Below, piece after piece: positions 1 to 10,485 of a stretch of DNA of 64,000 bases (within the stretch, counting starts at the first letter, position 1; each line of letters opens with the position of its first letter). Under the pieces are notes generated by a model that saw nothing but the letters and a program-made list of their open reading frames with translations, made no database searches and was not told the origin of the DNA. This stretch comes from Amoebophrya sp. A120 (taxonomy: Eukaryota > Sar > Dinophyceae > Syndiniales > Amoebophryaceae). Where the stretch lies: NCBI GenBank assembly GCA_905178155.1, contig CAJINV010000004.1:5392258-5456257 (forward strand), in the 5' to 3' direction. Made by a program: the position numbers and the translations under genes.

Positions 1-520
1 ATTTGCATTTTTGGAATCGAATTGAAAGACAATTGAATGGTGTAGCATATTCAAAAATTTACGTCCCGGGAAGATGTGCTTCCACTTCAATCCCGCCAAT
101 GAAGAGAGGATATAGGAGTTTGGAGTGACGCTGACTGGCCGCACAGTAACACAAAGTATCCGGTCTCTCATATCGCTCGAATTCGGCGAAGCTACTACTT
201 ACACTGCAGCCGCGGAATTCTACTTTTTGCGCTCAACATCTTGAAAGACCTTGCTCTCGTTCGCTTCCAGTACGGAGGACAGATGACTGGGATTTAGATT
301 TTTTACCCTATTAAAAATTTTGACGAAAACCAGACCGGTGCAGCGGCCACAAGAACCTCGGCTAGAGGTAGAGCCATGATATAATTACACGGACCTGGTA
401 TAACAGGGATGATCGTGACACAATCAATCTAGGACAGCGTCTTTGAAAAACTGTGTGTCACACAGTGTGAAGTGACAAGGTTTTTTTCTCGGAAACCTCC
501 AAAAACTTACACGCTTGTAT
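1..520. other. no gene seen at left edge
   Basis: Downstream of the HIR stop codon. I see no convincing coding frame, repeat or RNA gene here; it would hold the 3' UTR of the neighbouring minus-strand gene. Confidence 0.5.
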
Positions 521-2624
521 TTAAATTCTGACTTGCCTTGGCGCGCCGAGCGGGCCGCCTCCACTGCCGGCGTTGCCTTCCATGACGCCGTTGCGGATTT
601 GGTCAGCGATGCTGGTCATCCCCGCGGGCCCGTGGGGCATGAAAATCGTCGTTGCGGTCCCCTGGGCCATCTTTTCGAGCGTGTCGAAAAACTTATCCAC
701 TGCAATTATGTCTGGGCCAGGGAGATTGCCAGATTTGTCATGCTAGTCTGGCATGACTCTGGAATCTGTATTGCGTGGCAGCCCGCAGTTTGTTCTCATG
801 CGAAATATAATGCCAACACAGAACCATGAACAAAGTTGTGATGCTTGGTGGCGCCTTACAGTGCGTTTATCATTCAGTGACTTGCACCACAACTTTCCAG
901 ACCCAGATATATTTGCATTTGATAAAACTGGGTGAGCAGCAGGAGCTCGGTGACTTTCTCCGGACTCGCGTGGCCGTCCTGAAGCAGTGTCCTGAGTAAA
1001 AACGTCCCCGCCCCAGAGTCAAGAAGATGGAGATTTTGCAACACAAACCTAGAAGCTTTGTTAGTCACGCATGACAAGTTGCAGCGCGTAGTGTAGTGCA
1101 GGTTACCAAGGACAGCCGCATTACAAATCCAATTGTCTTGTTTTACAGCATTACAAATTCCAAAACACGATTGGAAATGCCTGTCATGGCGCTGCGCTTG
1201 TCATTGCAAATCTGCATGACAACTCTGGGGTGGGACCGTTTTTACACGGGATAAGCAGCAGAGATGCTTTCAGCCCCTCCACGATGGCGGCCCGCTGCTT
1301 GGCTATACCCTGCCCCTGCAAAAACTTGGACTCCGCCTCCGCTTCCGCGGCTTTCACCTGGGGGTGATACAACACGTCGGGGAGGCACAGCTAGTACCAG
1401 AATGAAGGACTAGGACGACGACATTGTTATTTATAACAAGGACCATGTTGCGTCACTTTTCCATCTTCTCTTTTTTAAACGAAGGCAAAACAGATGAAAA
1501 CCACGTACTTCTAATCAATACTTGTATGATCTTATCCGCCTCTGCCTTGTCCGCGGCCGCGAGCCTGAGCCGCTTATTCGCGTTGATTTGGTTCATGGCG
1601 TCCTTCACCTTTCCGTCTGGATTCACGTCGACCACGAGAGCGGAGTGGATCTGAAACCCGAACTCGGTCATTTTCGACTCCAAGTCCTGCTGCACCTGCA
1701 CGGCCAGTTCGTCCTTCGCGGCAAAAACTTCATCCAACGTCATTTTCGGGACGCAGGACCGGATGTATGGATTGCAAATATGTCTGGGTCTGGAAACTTG
1801 TAATGCTAAAAGTGAATGATAGGCGCGCCACAATACGCAGCTATGCATGACAAATTTTGTGGCTGCCATGTCTTACGTACTCCGCATGATAAACTGCCTT
1901 TTCGCATGACAGATAGGAGGGCTCTTTCTTGCCTATGCAACACAGATTCTCGAGTCATGCCAGACTAGCATGACAAACTTGCATTCTTCCAGACCCAGAC
2001 ATTTCTCCATTTGATAGGATCACGTTCGTGACAAAGCTGTCAATCTGCACGTGGGGGTTGGACAGCCGGTAGATCGCGTCCTCCGCCTTACCATCAAGTG
2101 GCAAACATGTCTGGGTCTGAAACTTGTCATGCTCATTTCTGAACAACGCGCACACTTCAGTACGCAGTCAAGCATGAGAAGTTCTCCTGGAGATATGGTA
2201 TCCACCGCGTGACCGGCACGAAAAACACAAACTGCGTTCTTTTTGCATGATAAGAAAAGAGAGCCATGCACCGCCGAGCATGAGAGAGCTTAGAGGCACG
2301 TCAGCCAAGCATAACAAACCTTGTCAGCCAAGCATATCATCTTACTTCAAGACCACACAGATAAATTTGCAGTTGATACTTGCTTCGGATCACCTCCTGC
2401 TGCACCGCGATCACAAACTCCACAAACACGTCGTCTTTCGTCTTCGTGCTGCAGGTCACCTGGTTCTGCTGGATTCGCGTGGAGACCGACCGGGTCTGGA
2501 TGCAACACCCAAACACATCCGCCCCGAGCACGTGCAAACCGGGCTGTCGGATGCCCTCGTACTTCCCGCACCGCTCGACGGCGGTGAGTTTGTCGGGCGA
2601 AACGCAGATTAGACAGTTGCCCAT
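521..2624 (-). CDS. hypersensitive-induced response (HIR) protein, SPFH/prohibitin-domain family
   Basis: Six exons (minus strand): 2624-2379, 2086-2017, 1760-1522, 1357-1254, 982-925, 688-521, giving 294 codons in frame; plant HIR proteins are of very similar length. The N terminus [15 protein letters not shown] has Gly2 and Cys4/Cys7, the classic N-myristoylation/palmitoylation start of HIR proteins. Further family blocks are CETKTKD-like ([13 protein letters not shown]), [53 protein letters not shown], and FMPHGPAG near the end. Family knowledge: these proteins oligomerise on the inner face of membranes in microdomains. Four of five introns are introner elements; the third (1358-1521) is an ordinary GT-AG intron. 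The join VIRSCVPKM across the second introner reproduces the conserved family motif exactly, which fixes the splice. Confident in family; the exact role here is inferred. Confidence 0.93.
694..924. mobile_element. introner, family A (intron 5 of HIR gene)
   Basis: Inverted-repeat ends TATCCACTGC...GCATTTGATA with the family core GTCTGGG; flanked by a perfect 5-bp duplication AAACT (689-693 and 925-929). Removing the element and one copy joins ...TQF to FDTLEKM in frame. Confidence 0.9.
988..1253. mobile_element. introner, family B (intron 4 of HIR gene)
   Basis: Ends TGTCCTGAGTAAAAACG and CGTTTTTACACGGGATA are inverted; perfect 5-bp duplication AGCAG (983-987 and 1254-1258). Excision joins GLKASLL to [11 protein letters not shown] in frame. 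Confidence 0.9.
1766..2016. mobile_element. introner, family A (intron 2 of HIR gene)
   Basis: Core ATGTCTGGGTCTGGAA at the left, its complement at the right. Flanks GGATG/GGATC match at 4 of 5 bases. Excision gives the conserved VIRSCVPKM. Confidence 0.88.
2092..2378. mobile_element. introner, family A, diverged right end (intron 1 of HIR gene)
   Basis: Left end CATCAAGTGGCAAACATGTC; the right end is more diverged but ends GCAGTTGATA. Flanks CTTAC/CTTGC match at 4 of 5. Excision joins EVIRSK to AEDAIYRL in frame. Confidence 0.8.
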
Positions 2625-4796
2625 ATTGCTTTAATTGGCGTAAGGAAGTAGGGAAAGTAAGTGACCGATAATCTCGTGATCATCGTTTTTTTCAACCTTT
2701 CTTACAGGATCGCCGTGATATCTTTCTCGTCGTCCCCAGTGGAATTCCAAATAACTGAAAACACGGCCACAGCGCCAGAGAAGCAGCGAGGGAGCCGGCG
2801 TCTACTCAAAGCGACAAGGATAAGTGACCGCACTCTACGGAGCTAAATCACCTTCACTTTTTTTTGTCGTTACCGCATTCATTGGCTTTTTCACCACTTG
2901 TCCCTGCGCCTTCGCCTTTAAATCCACCAATATCATACAATCGAGGGATTCTCGTGAGTTTTCGCTTTTGTTGTTACATCCAATTCTTGTCCGTATTCTT
3001 GGTAATTTGAATTTCAATTTACTTTCGGGTAATAATGATTGAATTTAGTTTACTTAGCGGCACACCCAAGAGTAGGAGCCTGAGGGTAATTTACAATCGC
3101 AATACGTTCCACCTGGAATATTTACATTGATTCAATAATTTTCCCGTAGGTGAGTAGGAGCTATTTGTATTTGCTTGTTACGTCAGCATTGCTACAGAAA
3201 ATGGTAACATGATTGAAACGGGTTTACTTCATTCTTCGAATTTTTGAGGTCATATTTTGCAAATCGGAGTTCGAAACAAATGGAGTTCGAAACAATGTAT
3301 ACAGCTTTATTCGAAACAATCATTAGATTTTTGTTTTTGTGAAACCCACACAACGAACGCTCCTCCCTCGCGGCAACACCTTCGTCAATCCTCGCGAGGC
3401 TGCAAGAAGACTCGCGCGCAGCAACCTTCACTTCCAGAACCTTTCTGGTTCTTTCTTTGAAGAATGTGCTTCGGACAAAGCGTGGCGGTCTGTTTTTTTT
3501 TTTTTTTGCGGATTTGGAACGGGGAAAACAAAAACCTCCACCACAGCAGTTTCAATTTAGCACGATAGGAAACCGCATAGTTGCCCAAGATGAAAGTCCA
3601 GTCATACCTCATAGCTTCATCCCAAATGTGGACGGTTCCACGGTTCCAGTTGCTATGAGGACCACAGGCTTGATGTCTTCTATCGGCAGATGCAAGGCAG
3701 AGGAAGCGAAGACGAGGCCTGTTTGAAGTGTTGGTAAGTATTGTCGTCCGTGCTCCCTGGGTTTAATACACCTTGTCAAAAATCCAGAACGGTACGCGCT
3801 GAGGCCTAGAATTATTCGCACTAGCGTCGTGATTGGGGTCAGACCTTGCGTATATACCCGGGCGTGGTGCCCTCGTGGAGCGGCTTTTTTTACACTGCGA
3901 AAATATAAGGATTCCAGTAGCCTACGCGCGCCATACCATGCGGGTTGGCCCTTCAAAGTCTTCTGGTTTTTGCTTTTGTCTTTTACTCACGTCTTTCCGG
4001 AATCCCGGGATTTCTGGGATCCCGGAAGTTCTCGTGAAACTGGTGAAAATCGTGAAAAAATCCATTGTCTTGACTACTAATCACGACGGTATGGTCTCTT
4101 TTTCACGAGGATTTTCACCGTGAAAAAAATCGTGAAAAAGCAGACAACTTGCGTCGCGAATCGCGATGCTACGGGCCTTTTTTTCGGAGTTGGTTTGTCC
4201 TGCTTTTCCGCGATACTTCGCGAAAGCCGCGCAGCCGAATCACGGCGGCAGGGTCATTTTTTCACGATGTGCCTCGCCGTGACACAAATCGGAACAAGCG
4301 CTGCGACTTTATCTCGAATGACCCCAATAGTATCTATAGCGCCGGCGTCCGGAGTTCGTTGGTTTCCGTGGTTTGTCGCGGCCGTCGCGTTTGAGAGTCG
4401 CGACGGTGTGGCCCCTGTTTCACGGAGCGTCTCCTCTTGCAAGCAACGCTTCGCGCCACGCTTGCGGTTGGCATCGCGCTAAACCGCACCGCGGCGCATT
4501 TGGGCAGTATTTCCGTGGCGCACCCGGGCGCGTGTCTACTTTTTCCGTGGTAGCCCTTACCGGCGCGGGTCAGACTCCGCACACCCTAACAGCTCGGCTT
4601 CGATTGCTCGGCGCACTGCGTGCCCTGGCACATGTGGGCGCCCGCGCTTGGGGGCAATATTTTCCCGCGCGCGCGCAGTGCTTGCGCCGGCGCATGTTGG
4701 CAGTATTCCCCACCACACTGCTGGGCTTTGCCTGTCGCGCGGAGTGCCTCTCAGGTACAGGCCCTTGCTTGTGCATTCGCCTTACGCTTGAGTTCT
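2625..4796. other. gene-poor interval
   Basis: No frame with coding character. Contains a T-run near 3490-3510 and several short inverted motifs built on TTTTTCACG around 4030-4140. Would include the promoter of the HIR gene at its left edge. Confidence 0.45.
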
Positions 4797-4832
4797 GGTT
4801 GGTTGTCAATACGAATTGACAACCAACCAACT
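4797..4832. repeat. short perfect hairpin
   Basis: TTGGTTGTCAAT is followed after a few bases by its complement ATTGACAACCAA; arms of 12 bp. It could be a remnant of a small inverted-repeat element. Confidence 0.6.
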
Positions 4833-5081
4833 AACACAAAAGTCACGCGGTCTGTCTAACCAACATGGACCCCAGTGTGTGGCAGCCCAACAGGGCTGCT
4901 TCCCCTAATTCTTGCAGAGGCCCCCCGCTCGCGCAGGCCGCCCCTGCCGATCACCTCGGCACGCGCCGGCAGCATTTCCACGTCGGCGGCCGCAGGCAGC
5001 CTGTCCAACTCTGTGCCCACCGTCGCCGTGTGTTCAGGCGTTATTCGCGGGCCTTTGCGTACGTCTGCCCTGCTACGTACA

Positions 5082-5200
5082 GCCGCGTATTTGCGGTAGA
5101 CCCCGCGCGGAGGCCTACTAGGCGGCGCTGCTGGTTGCTCCAGCCGCGTATTTATGGTTGGCCCCGCGCAGAGGCCTAGGCGGCGCTACTGGTTTACTTC
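5082..5200. repeat. tandem duplication of a ~59-bp GC-rich unit
   Basis: Two adjacent copies start with AGCCGCGTATTT, continue through CCCCGCGC(G/A)GAGGCCTA and end CGGCGCT(G/A)CTGGTT. They differ at a handful of bases, so the duplication is not brand-new. Confidence 0.7.
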
Positions 5201-5369
5201 AGCCGCCGAGGGCCCATGAATGTGTTGCCACTTGGGAGGGCAGGGCGCCAGCGCCCGCGAGCTCCCTGCCTGCGGAAGCGGGGGTGAATGCGGGGCGGGC
5301 CCCCGCTGCGTTCCCCGGTTGCATGCGGGCGCGGAGCGATGTACTTGACAGGAGCCCTTGCGAATGGGA

Positions 5370-5860
5370 AAGGAAGGCGGGGGGCCCCCTCGAAGACCAG
5401 GAGTCAGGGGCGCGGGCCCCCTGCGCGCGGGAGAGAAAGGCGGGGGGCCCCTCTGGACACCAAAGGTGGAGGCTGGGGGCCCCCTGCGGGCGGGAGAGAC
5501 TTACCGCGGCGAAGGACGGGGGTCCCCTGTGTGTGACCTCCGGCCGGCGGCCCGGGAGAGGAGCGGGGGCCCCCTGCGGTGGCGGGCGGCCCGCCCGGGA
5601 GAGGAGCGGGGCCCTCCTGCGGAGGTGGAAGGACGGGGGCCCCCTGTGATCTCCGGCTGGATGCCCGGAAGAGGAGCGGGGCCCCCCTGCGGGGGCGGAA
5701 GGGCGGGGGCCCCCTGCGGAGCCGGGATGCCCAGCGGGCGCGAGAGCGGGGGGCGGGGGCCCCCTGTTTCACCAGGCGGGCGGCCCGGGTAGGGAGCGGG
5801 GGCCCCCTGCGGAGGCGGCTGGCGGAGGGCGGGGGCTTCCTGTAAGCGAAATACGCAGCG
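5370..5860. repeat. cluster of GGGGGCCCCC palindromes
   Basis: About thirteen copies or near-copies of the self-complementary core GGGGGCCCCCT, spaced about 28-50 bp, mostly followed by GCGG and embedded in CGGGAGAGGAGCG-like spacers. Open frames on both strands read as Gly/Pro/Arg-rich protein, but they reflect the composition. I see no gene here. Confidence 0.75.
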
Positions 5861-6347
5861 GGCGAGAGGGCGGGAGGCGGGGGTACCGGTCTCCAAAAAT
5901 AATGTACCCGAATCGAACACGTCATAAACTTCCTCTTCACTAAACAAAACGAAATAAAGAATACCTAAGGTCATCTTGCTCTTCAACATGGCAGCCCCAA
6001 TCCGAGTCCTCCTTATCGCTTAAAATCAAACCTTTATTCGCGAATGCTCCGAAACCTCTCGTCGTTGGAAAACAATGGCGAACCGGATCTGTGTTTTTGG
6101 TTTTTGCAGTACTATTTGTCATGGAGTTGAAACATTCAGAGCGTACTATCGCACATCTTCATTCCCGACCAATACAACGTCATGCTTATCTACGCTAGAA
6201 AGATACCTCCTCAGCGTTGAAGTTGACTCAGAGGCAATGTGGCGGAGGTGCGCGCGGTTTTTCTCGAAGCTCGGTTTAGAAGTAAACCGCAGGCGCATGT
6301 AGAGCAACAGATGTGCGAAATGGGCTTTTCACAAAAGTTCAAGTTGT

Positions 6348-7249
6348 TTAAACTGGGTCAGTAGATAGTTCCTTCAGGGTAGGCTCGGGTAGGTCGTACT
6401 CGTAGTATCCGAGGATGGACGAACCGGAAAAATAACAGCACATCTGTTTTGTGAATTTTTTGACTTCTACTAGATTTTCGTCTTGTTGTGTGTGTGCCGT
6501 AACTGCAAAATTATGTCGCGGCCGCGGATCGAGACATTGTTTCCCATAGCAGATGAACCGCACGGACATGATAACATATGCTGCAACAAAACGAAAACTA
6601 TAGAAAATTTTTATACCTTCTCCTAGCTCAGTTAAATATTGCTGCTCTCCTTCCAAATCGTTTTGCGTAAAATGCGGCTCGTCTTGATCTTCTTCGAAGC
6701 AGCGCGATAGAGTACATGGTTACGATATCCTAAGTAAAAACATCCCCACACCAGAGTCAGGATGGGGCTTTTGCAACACAAACCTGGGAGTTTTGTGAGT
6801 CACGCATGACAAGTTGCACTCCGAAGTGTAGGGCAGGTTAGCAAGTGCAGCCGCATCACAGATTCATCTGCTCATCCTGTTCAGAGCATCACAAATTCCT
6901 AAACACGATTGGAAATGGCTCTCATGGGGATGCGCATTACAAGTCTTCCTGTCTTTGCAAATCTGCATTACAACTCTGGTGTGGGGACGCTTTTACATAG
7001 GATGTACGAAACGCGCCACCGCAAACAGTCCGCCGACTCGACGAAGAAATATGAGAGGGAATAGTAGACCTGTTTGTGTTTAGTGCTACTGTTGGCATGA
7101 AATAGAGTTGTTTTCACAATCAATTTAACTTTCCTAAAAGTCGACTTCGACATCTGCGTATGCACGGAGCACACCGCAAAGAACCACCAAAACAAAAAAA
7201 AATACGTGTTCCGACGCCCTTTCACGTCAGCAACACCCACTGTCAGCAT
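6348..7249 (-). CDS. uncertain small gene interrupted by an introner
   Basis: A family B introner at 6726-7004 implies transcribed, spliced sequence. On the minus strand an acidic, coding-like stretch (FEEDQDEPHFTQNDLEGEQQ, about 6700-6630) and a terminal segment ending ILGYYEYDLPEPTLKELSTDPV* (stop at 6348) look like exons, with a probable GT-AG intron between them. An upstream hydrophobic stretch NTYFFLFWWFFAVCSV lies at about 7200-7150. I could not join all pieces in one frame, so boundaries and start are not settled and no family is recognised. Confidence 0.3.
6726..7004. mobile_element. introner, family B
   Basis: TATCCTAAGTAAAAACATCC at the left and its diverged complement at the right; perfect 5-bp duplication TACGA (6721-6725 and 7005-7009). 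Confidence 0.88.
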
Positions 7250-7555
7250 CGATCAAAGAATTTGCGGCGCCGCATCCGTCTGCAATCGCATTGGTGAGTA
7301 GTCGACTCTTCAAAACACTGCTTGTCTGGGACGTAAAGGAAAACCCGTGCTATGTTCCGTTGTTCCGATCTGATTCTGTTTTTCTTCGTTCTGTTACTCA
7401 TTATTATTACACTTTTACAGCCGTACTTCTTTCCGTATGCTCGTCTAGATCTTCTTTTAAATCGCCTTCCGGTGTAGGTACAGTTTCGTTCTTTGAAAAA
7501 TTCGTTAGAAGTTGTTCTCCGATTTACTCTTCAGTTGTACTCGTCGGCCCGTGTT

Positions 7556-9502
7556 TTAGGGTAACACGGAACCGCTCGTGTTCCCGCTGCCGTAGTGCGA
7601 GCACGCGAAGGACGAGGACGTGATGCGCTCTTGCTCCGCTTCAAAATCCGCCCCCTCGCCAAACGTCATGCTCCTACCAGCCGCGCCACCCGTTCCCTCG
7701 CCCTCGAGCACGTCTTGCAATTCGGTTTCATCTCCGTCCGAATCAGACGACGAATCAGATGAGGACTCCGCGTCCGAGTTGAACTGCAAAGCCGTGTCCT
7801 TCGGGTACGTTTGTTCACCGTCCTCCTCTCCGTCGTCAAATAGCGAGGCCGTTGCGCCTCCTCCTTCCGACACCGTGCTTCCGTTGTTGATGTTCGACAA
7901 ACTACGGTCGCAATAAATCCCACTACTTTCCCCCGAGCAAAGTCCTTTCTTCCCTCCTTCCGAAGTTCCTCCAAGCTTCCCCTTGATCTCCGCGTCCTCC
8001 GACCGTTTCTTGGTGCGCTTACCCGAAGACTTTTTCCCGCCCTTGATCTTCGGGTTGCAAGAACAACAAAACTTCGGGCACCGCTTGGCGCAGTTGCAGC
8101 AGGAACGCCAGTAATGGTAGAACAGAATCACCAGCAAAACAAGCCCGAGACACGACAGGCCCGGCAGAATGTAATCAGTAGCGCGGTGTTGGACATGATG
8201 GGGGGGGGGATGTTGGGGGAGATGTCGTTGAATTTGTTAAAAAACTGCTGCTCGATGATGCTCTCGTAGGATTGGAAATTGTTCGAAGAGCCGGTGGAGA
8301 AGGACGCTGCTGCTGGAATCTCCAGCGCTGACGAAGCCGCAGAACGTCGTGGTGGCGAATCCGAATCCCATCCACCTCCAGAAGCATCTTCCTTGTAGTC
8401 AACACCTCCTTCGACCGTAATCACCTTTTTATCGAAGGCCCCAGACAATTCATACTTATAAGTCGCAGTGCGCAGCACTAATGCACATCTTTTCGGTTCC
8501 GTCTGCCTTATTTCAAACTGCAACTGATACTGGTTGTGCTTGCTCTTGTTCTCGAAAGACTGTTTGATTTCCTGCAGAGTTCCTGGGAGGAGGCCCGAGG
8601 CTTCCTCGACCTCGGCAAAAGCGGTATCCCGTTCCTTCTTTCTATCTTTATTGCCGCTGATGTCTTCATCGTCGAAGTTCCACTTCGTTGTCCAGCCCGG
8701 ATGAGTGTCCAGAATCTTGCCCGACATTTTCGTCAGCTTTTGCTCCAAGATCCTCCGCTCCACATATCCCCAGATCACTTTCTTCTGCCTCTGACCGAGG
8801 TTGTACTCGTTCTGCTTGTTCAGCATCTGCGCCTCAACCAAAATGTCATCGTTTATTGCTTTGTCCAGGCCCCTATCAAATGCAAAAATGTCTGGGTCTA
8901 GAAGATTCCCAGGCTTGTCGTGCAGATTTTCCATGATCCATGTCGTCTGGAATGCAGGACCTAGCATGACAGATTCTGTGAGATCCGTATCATGCCTATC
9001 CTGCATGAGAAACTTCCTCTCTACTTGGTTAAAAGTGGACAGCTTTTGGCATTCATGCGACACAGATTTTTGCACGATCCAGAATTAGCATTACAAGTTG
9101 CAACCTTCCAGACCCAGGCATTTATTTTTGCAATCCATAGCCCGGGACGCTCTGCAGAAACAATTTCCAGTTGTTTTGTTGTTGTTCTTCAGTCGGTTTG
9201 TTGTCAACGATGGACTCGGAAGGGGAAGACGAAGTGGAAGAATAATCGGTATACCAGCCGCAAGACGACCACGGCCACGGTTCCCCGGGGGCCGTCTGCT
9301 CGGAGATTTTTTCCTTGCGATAGTCGCGCATCCGGTCAACCCAACCAGACATCCCTCTCCAATTAACCTCGACATGGGGGTCAGGGACGCAACCCTTTCG
9401 TGTCCCACCCAAAGTTATCGGCTTTATCGGCTCTTGGATGACTTCCACTTCATGATCTGGCTCTACCGACGGCCTACAACAACAGTAGATCGAGCTCCCC
9501 AT
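7556..9502 (-). CDS. acylated, one-TM protein of unknown function (frame broken at a poly-G run)
   Basis: Exon 1 is 9502-9140, exon 2 is 8868-7556. I chose the start giving MGSSIYCCC, a strong N-myristoylation plus palmitoylation signature; a longer upstream frame exists. The introner join SVPG|LDKAINDD is in frame. The middle has a charged, coiled-coil-prone region (KQNEYNLGQRQKKVIWGYVE). At a run of ten G (8200-8209, plus strand) the open frame ends soon after, while a second frame continues with a transmembrane segment (YILPGLSCLGLVLLVILFYH), a CCxC-rich juxtamembrane patch (CCNCAKRCPKFCCSC) and a Ser/Asp-rich acidic tail to the stop. One additional base in the run would join them, so an assembly or sequencing indel is the simplest explanation. 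No family recognised. Confidence 0.6.
8874..9139. mobile_element. introner, family A
   Basis: TATCAAATGCAAAAATGTCT at the left and its complement at the right; flanks GCCCC/GCCCG match at 4 of 5. It interrupts the acylated protein gene. Confidence 0.88.
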
Positions 9503-9810
9503 CTTCTGAAGTGTGATCTCCTCGCAGCTATTTCCTAGAATTTCCTCTGGAAATGATGTTCTCAAAATGTTGTTGCCAACCTAGTACTTTAACTTTAATT
9601 CATGATGGACTAAACTGCTTTCCGATTAGGACATAAAAGATGCTTGTTCGCTTGTTTACTGTCGTGGAGTTGCATCACTTGTTTCAGATGCACTGTTGAA
9701 CTGCAAACTGGTAGAGAAAAACCTCTCCCTCCTTGCTCTGGACTGCGCCAGCACACTTGTTTTCGATAATAAGTGCAAAAACTCCACGACCAGCAGCTTG
9801 TGGAAGATTT

Positions 9811-10002
9811 TTACGAAGCAGCAAAATGAAATCGAATCGGCGAGGTGGAAGGACGTTTTTGCTGTTTCAATAGGCGAATCTCATTTCTCATTTCCTGGAC
9901 GAAGCGTAGAGAGCACCGTCGGGCGGTCAACTTGTCAGGCGAAACGCAGAGTAGACAATTGCACATTTCGCTCGGCAAAAGGAACGAAGGAAAAGTGAAC
10001 AA
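9811..10002 (-). pseudogene. partial duplicate of HIR exon 1 and its 5' flank
   Basis: The minus strand reads [15 protein letters not shown], nearly identical to the HIR N terminus [18 protein letters not shown] similarity to 2580-2655 covers roughly 75 bp including the 5' flank. Beyond this the frame (RRCSLRFVQEMRNEIR) has no HIR character and stops after about 50 residues, and no other HIR exon follows. It may be a broken gene duplicate or an exon reused by an unknown small gene. Gly2 is replaced by Cys, so the myristoylation signal is lost. Confidence 0.6.
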
Positions 10003-10485
10003 CCATGTATGTACTTTCTCTCTCGTGGTCCTCTTTCTTGTTCACTCCTGTGAACAGCAACCAAAAGATACGTCATTTCGTCTGAAATCCAGACCAAAAA
10101 CATCGCTGCCAATGCGATCGAGGAACACCAGCGAAGCGTCTTCTACATTGCGTCTTTACGCGGCACAAAGACAAAAAGCAGACTCAGAGCGTTTCACTCA
10201 TCTGCATCTGCTGCAATGAATGCCTCTACAACAAAGCCGCTGCCGAGGAAATCTTCTACCATATTTCCCTTCTTCAAGTTATTTTGCAGCACCAGTGCAT
10301 GTGGTGCTGGCACGATCTCAATTCTACAACCGGAGTTCGTGTTTGTGCGAACAAAACGATCTGCCTCTTTTTCGGAAACGGGTTGGCAGACTGTTGAGCA
10401 AGTGTTTAAAGTTTGTATATTGGTACACAGGACGGATACGAAAAGGTATACAAGATTCCTCCCTCTTCGCACCATCTCCAGACTT
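10003..10485. other. intergenic, nothing recognised
   Basis: Between the HIR fragment and the QDPR stop codon. Short frames only, without coding character. Confidence 0.4.

Noticed and set aside
5158-5989. Gly/Pro/Arg-rich frames resembling collagen-like proteins
   Set aside because: Overlapping frames on both strands are produced by the GGGGGCCCCC palindrome cluster.
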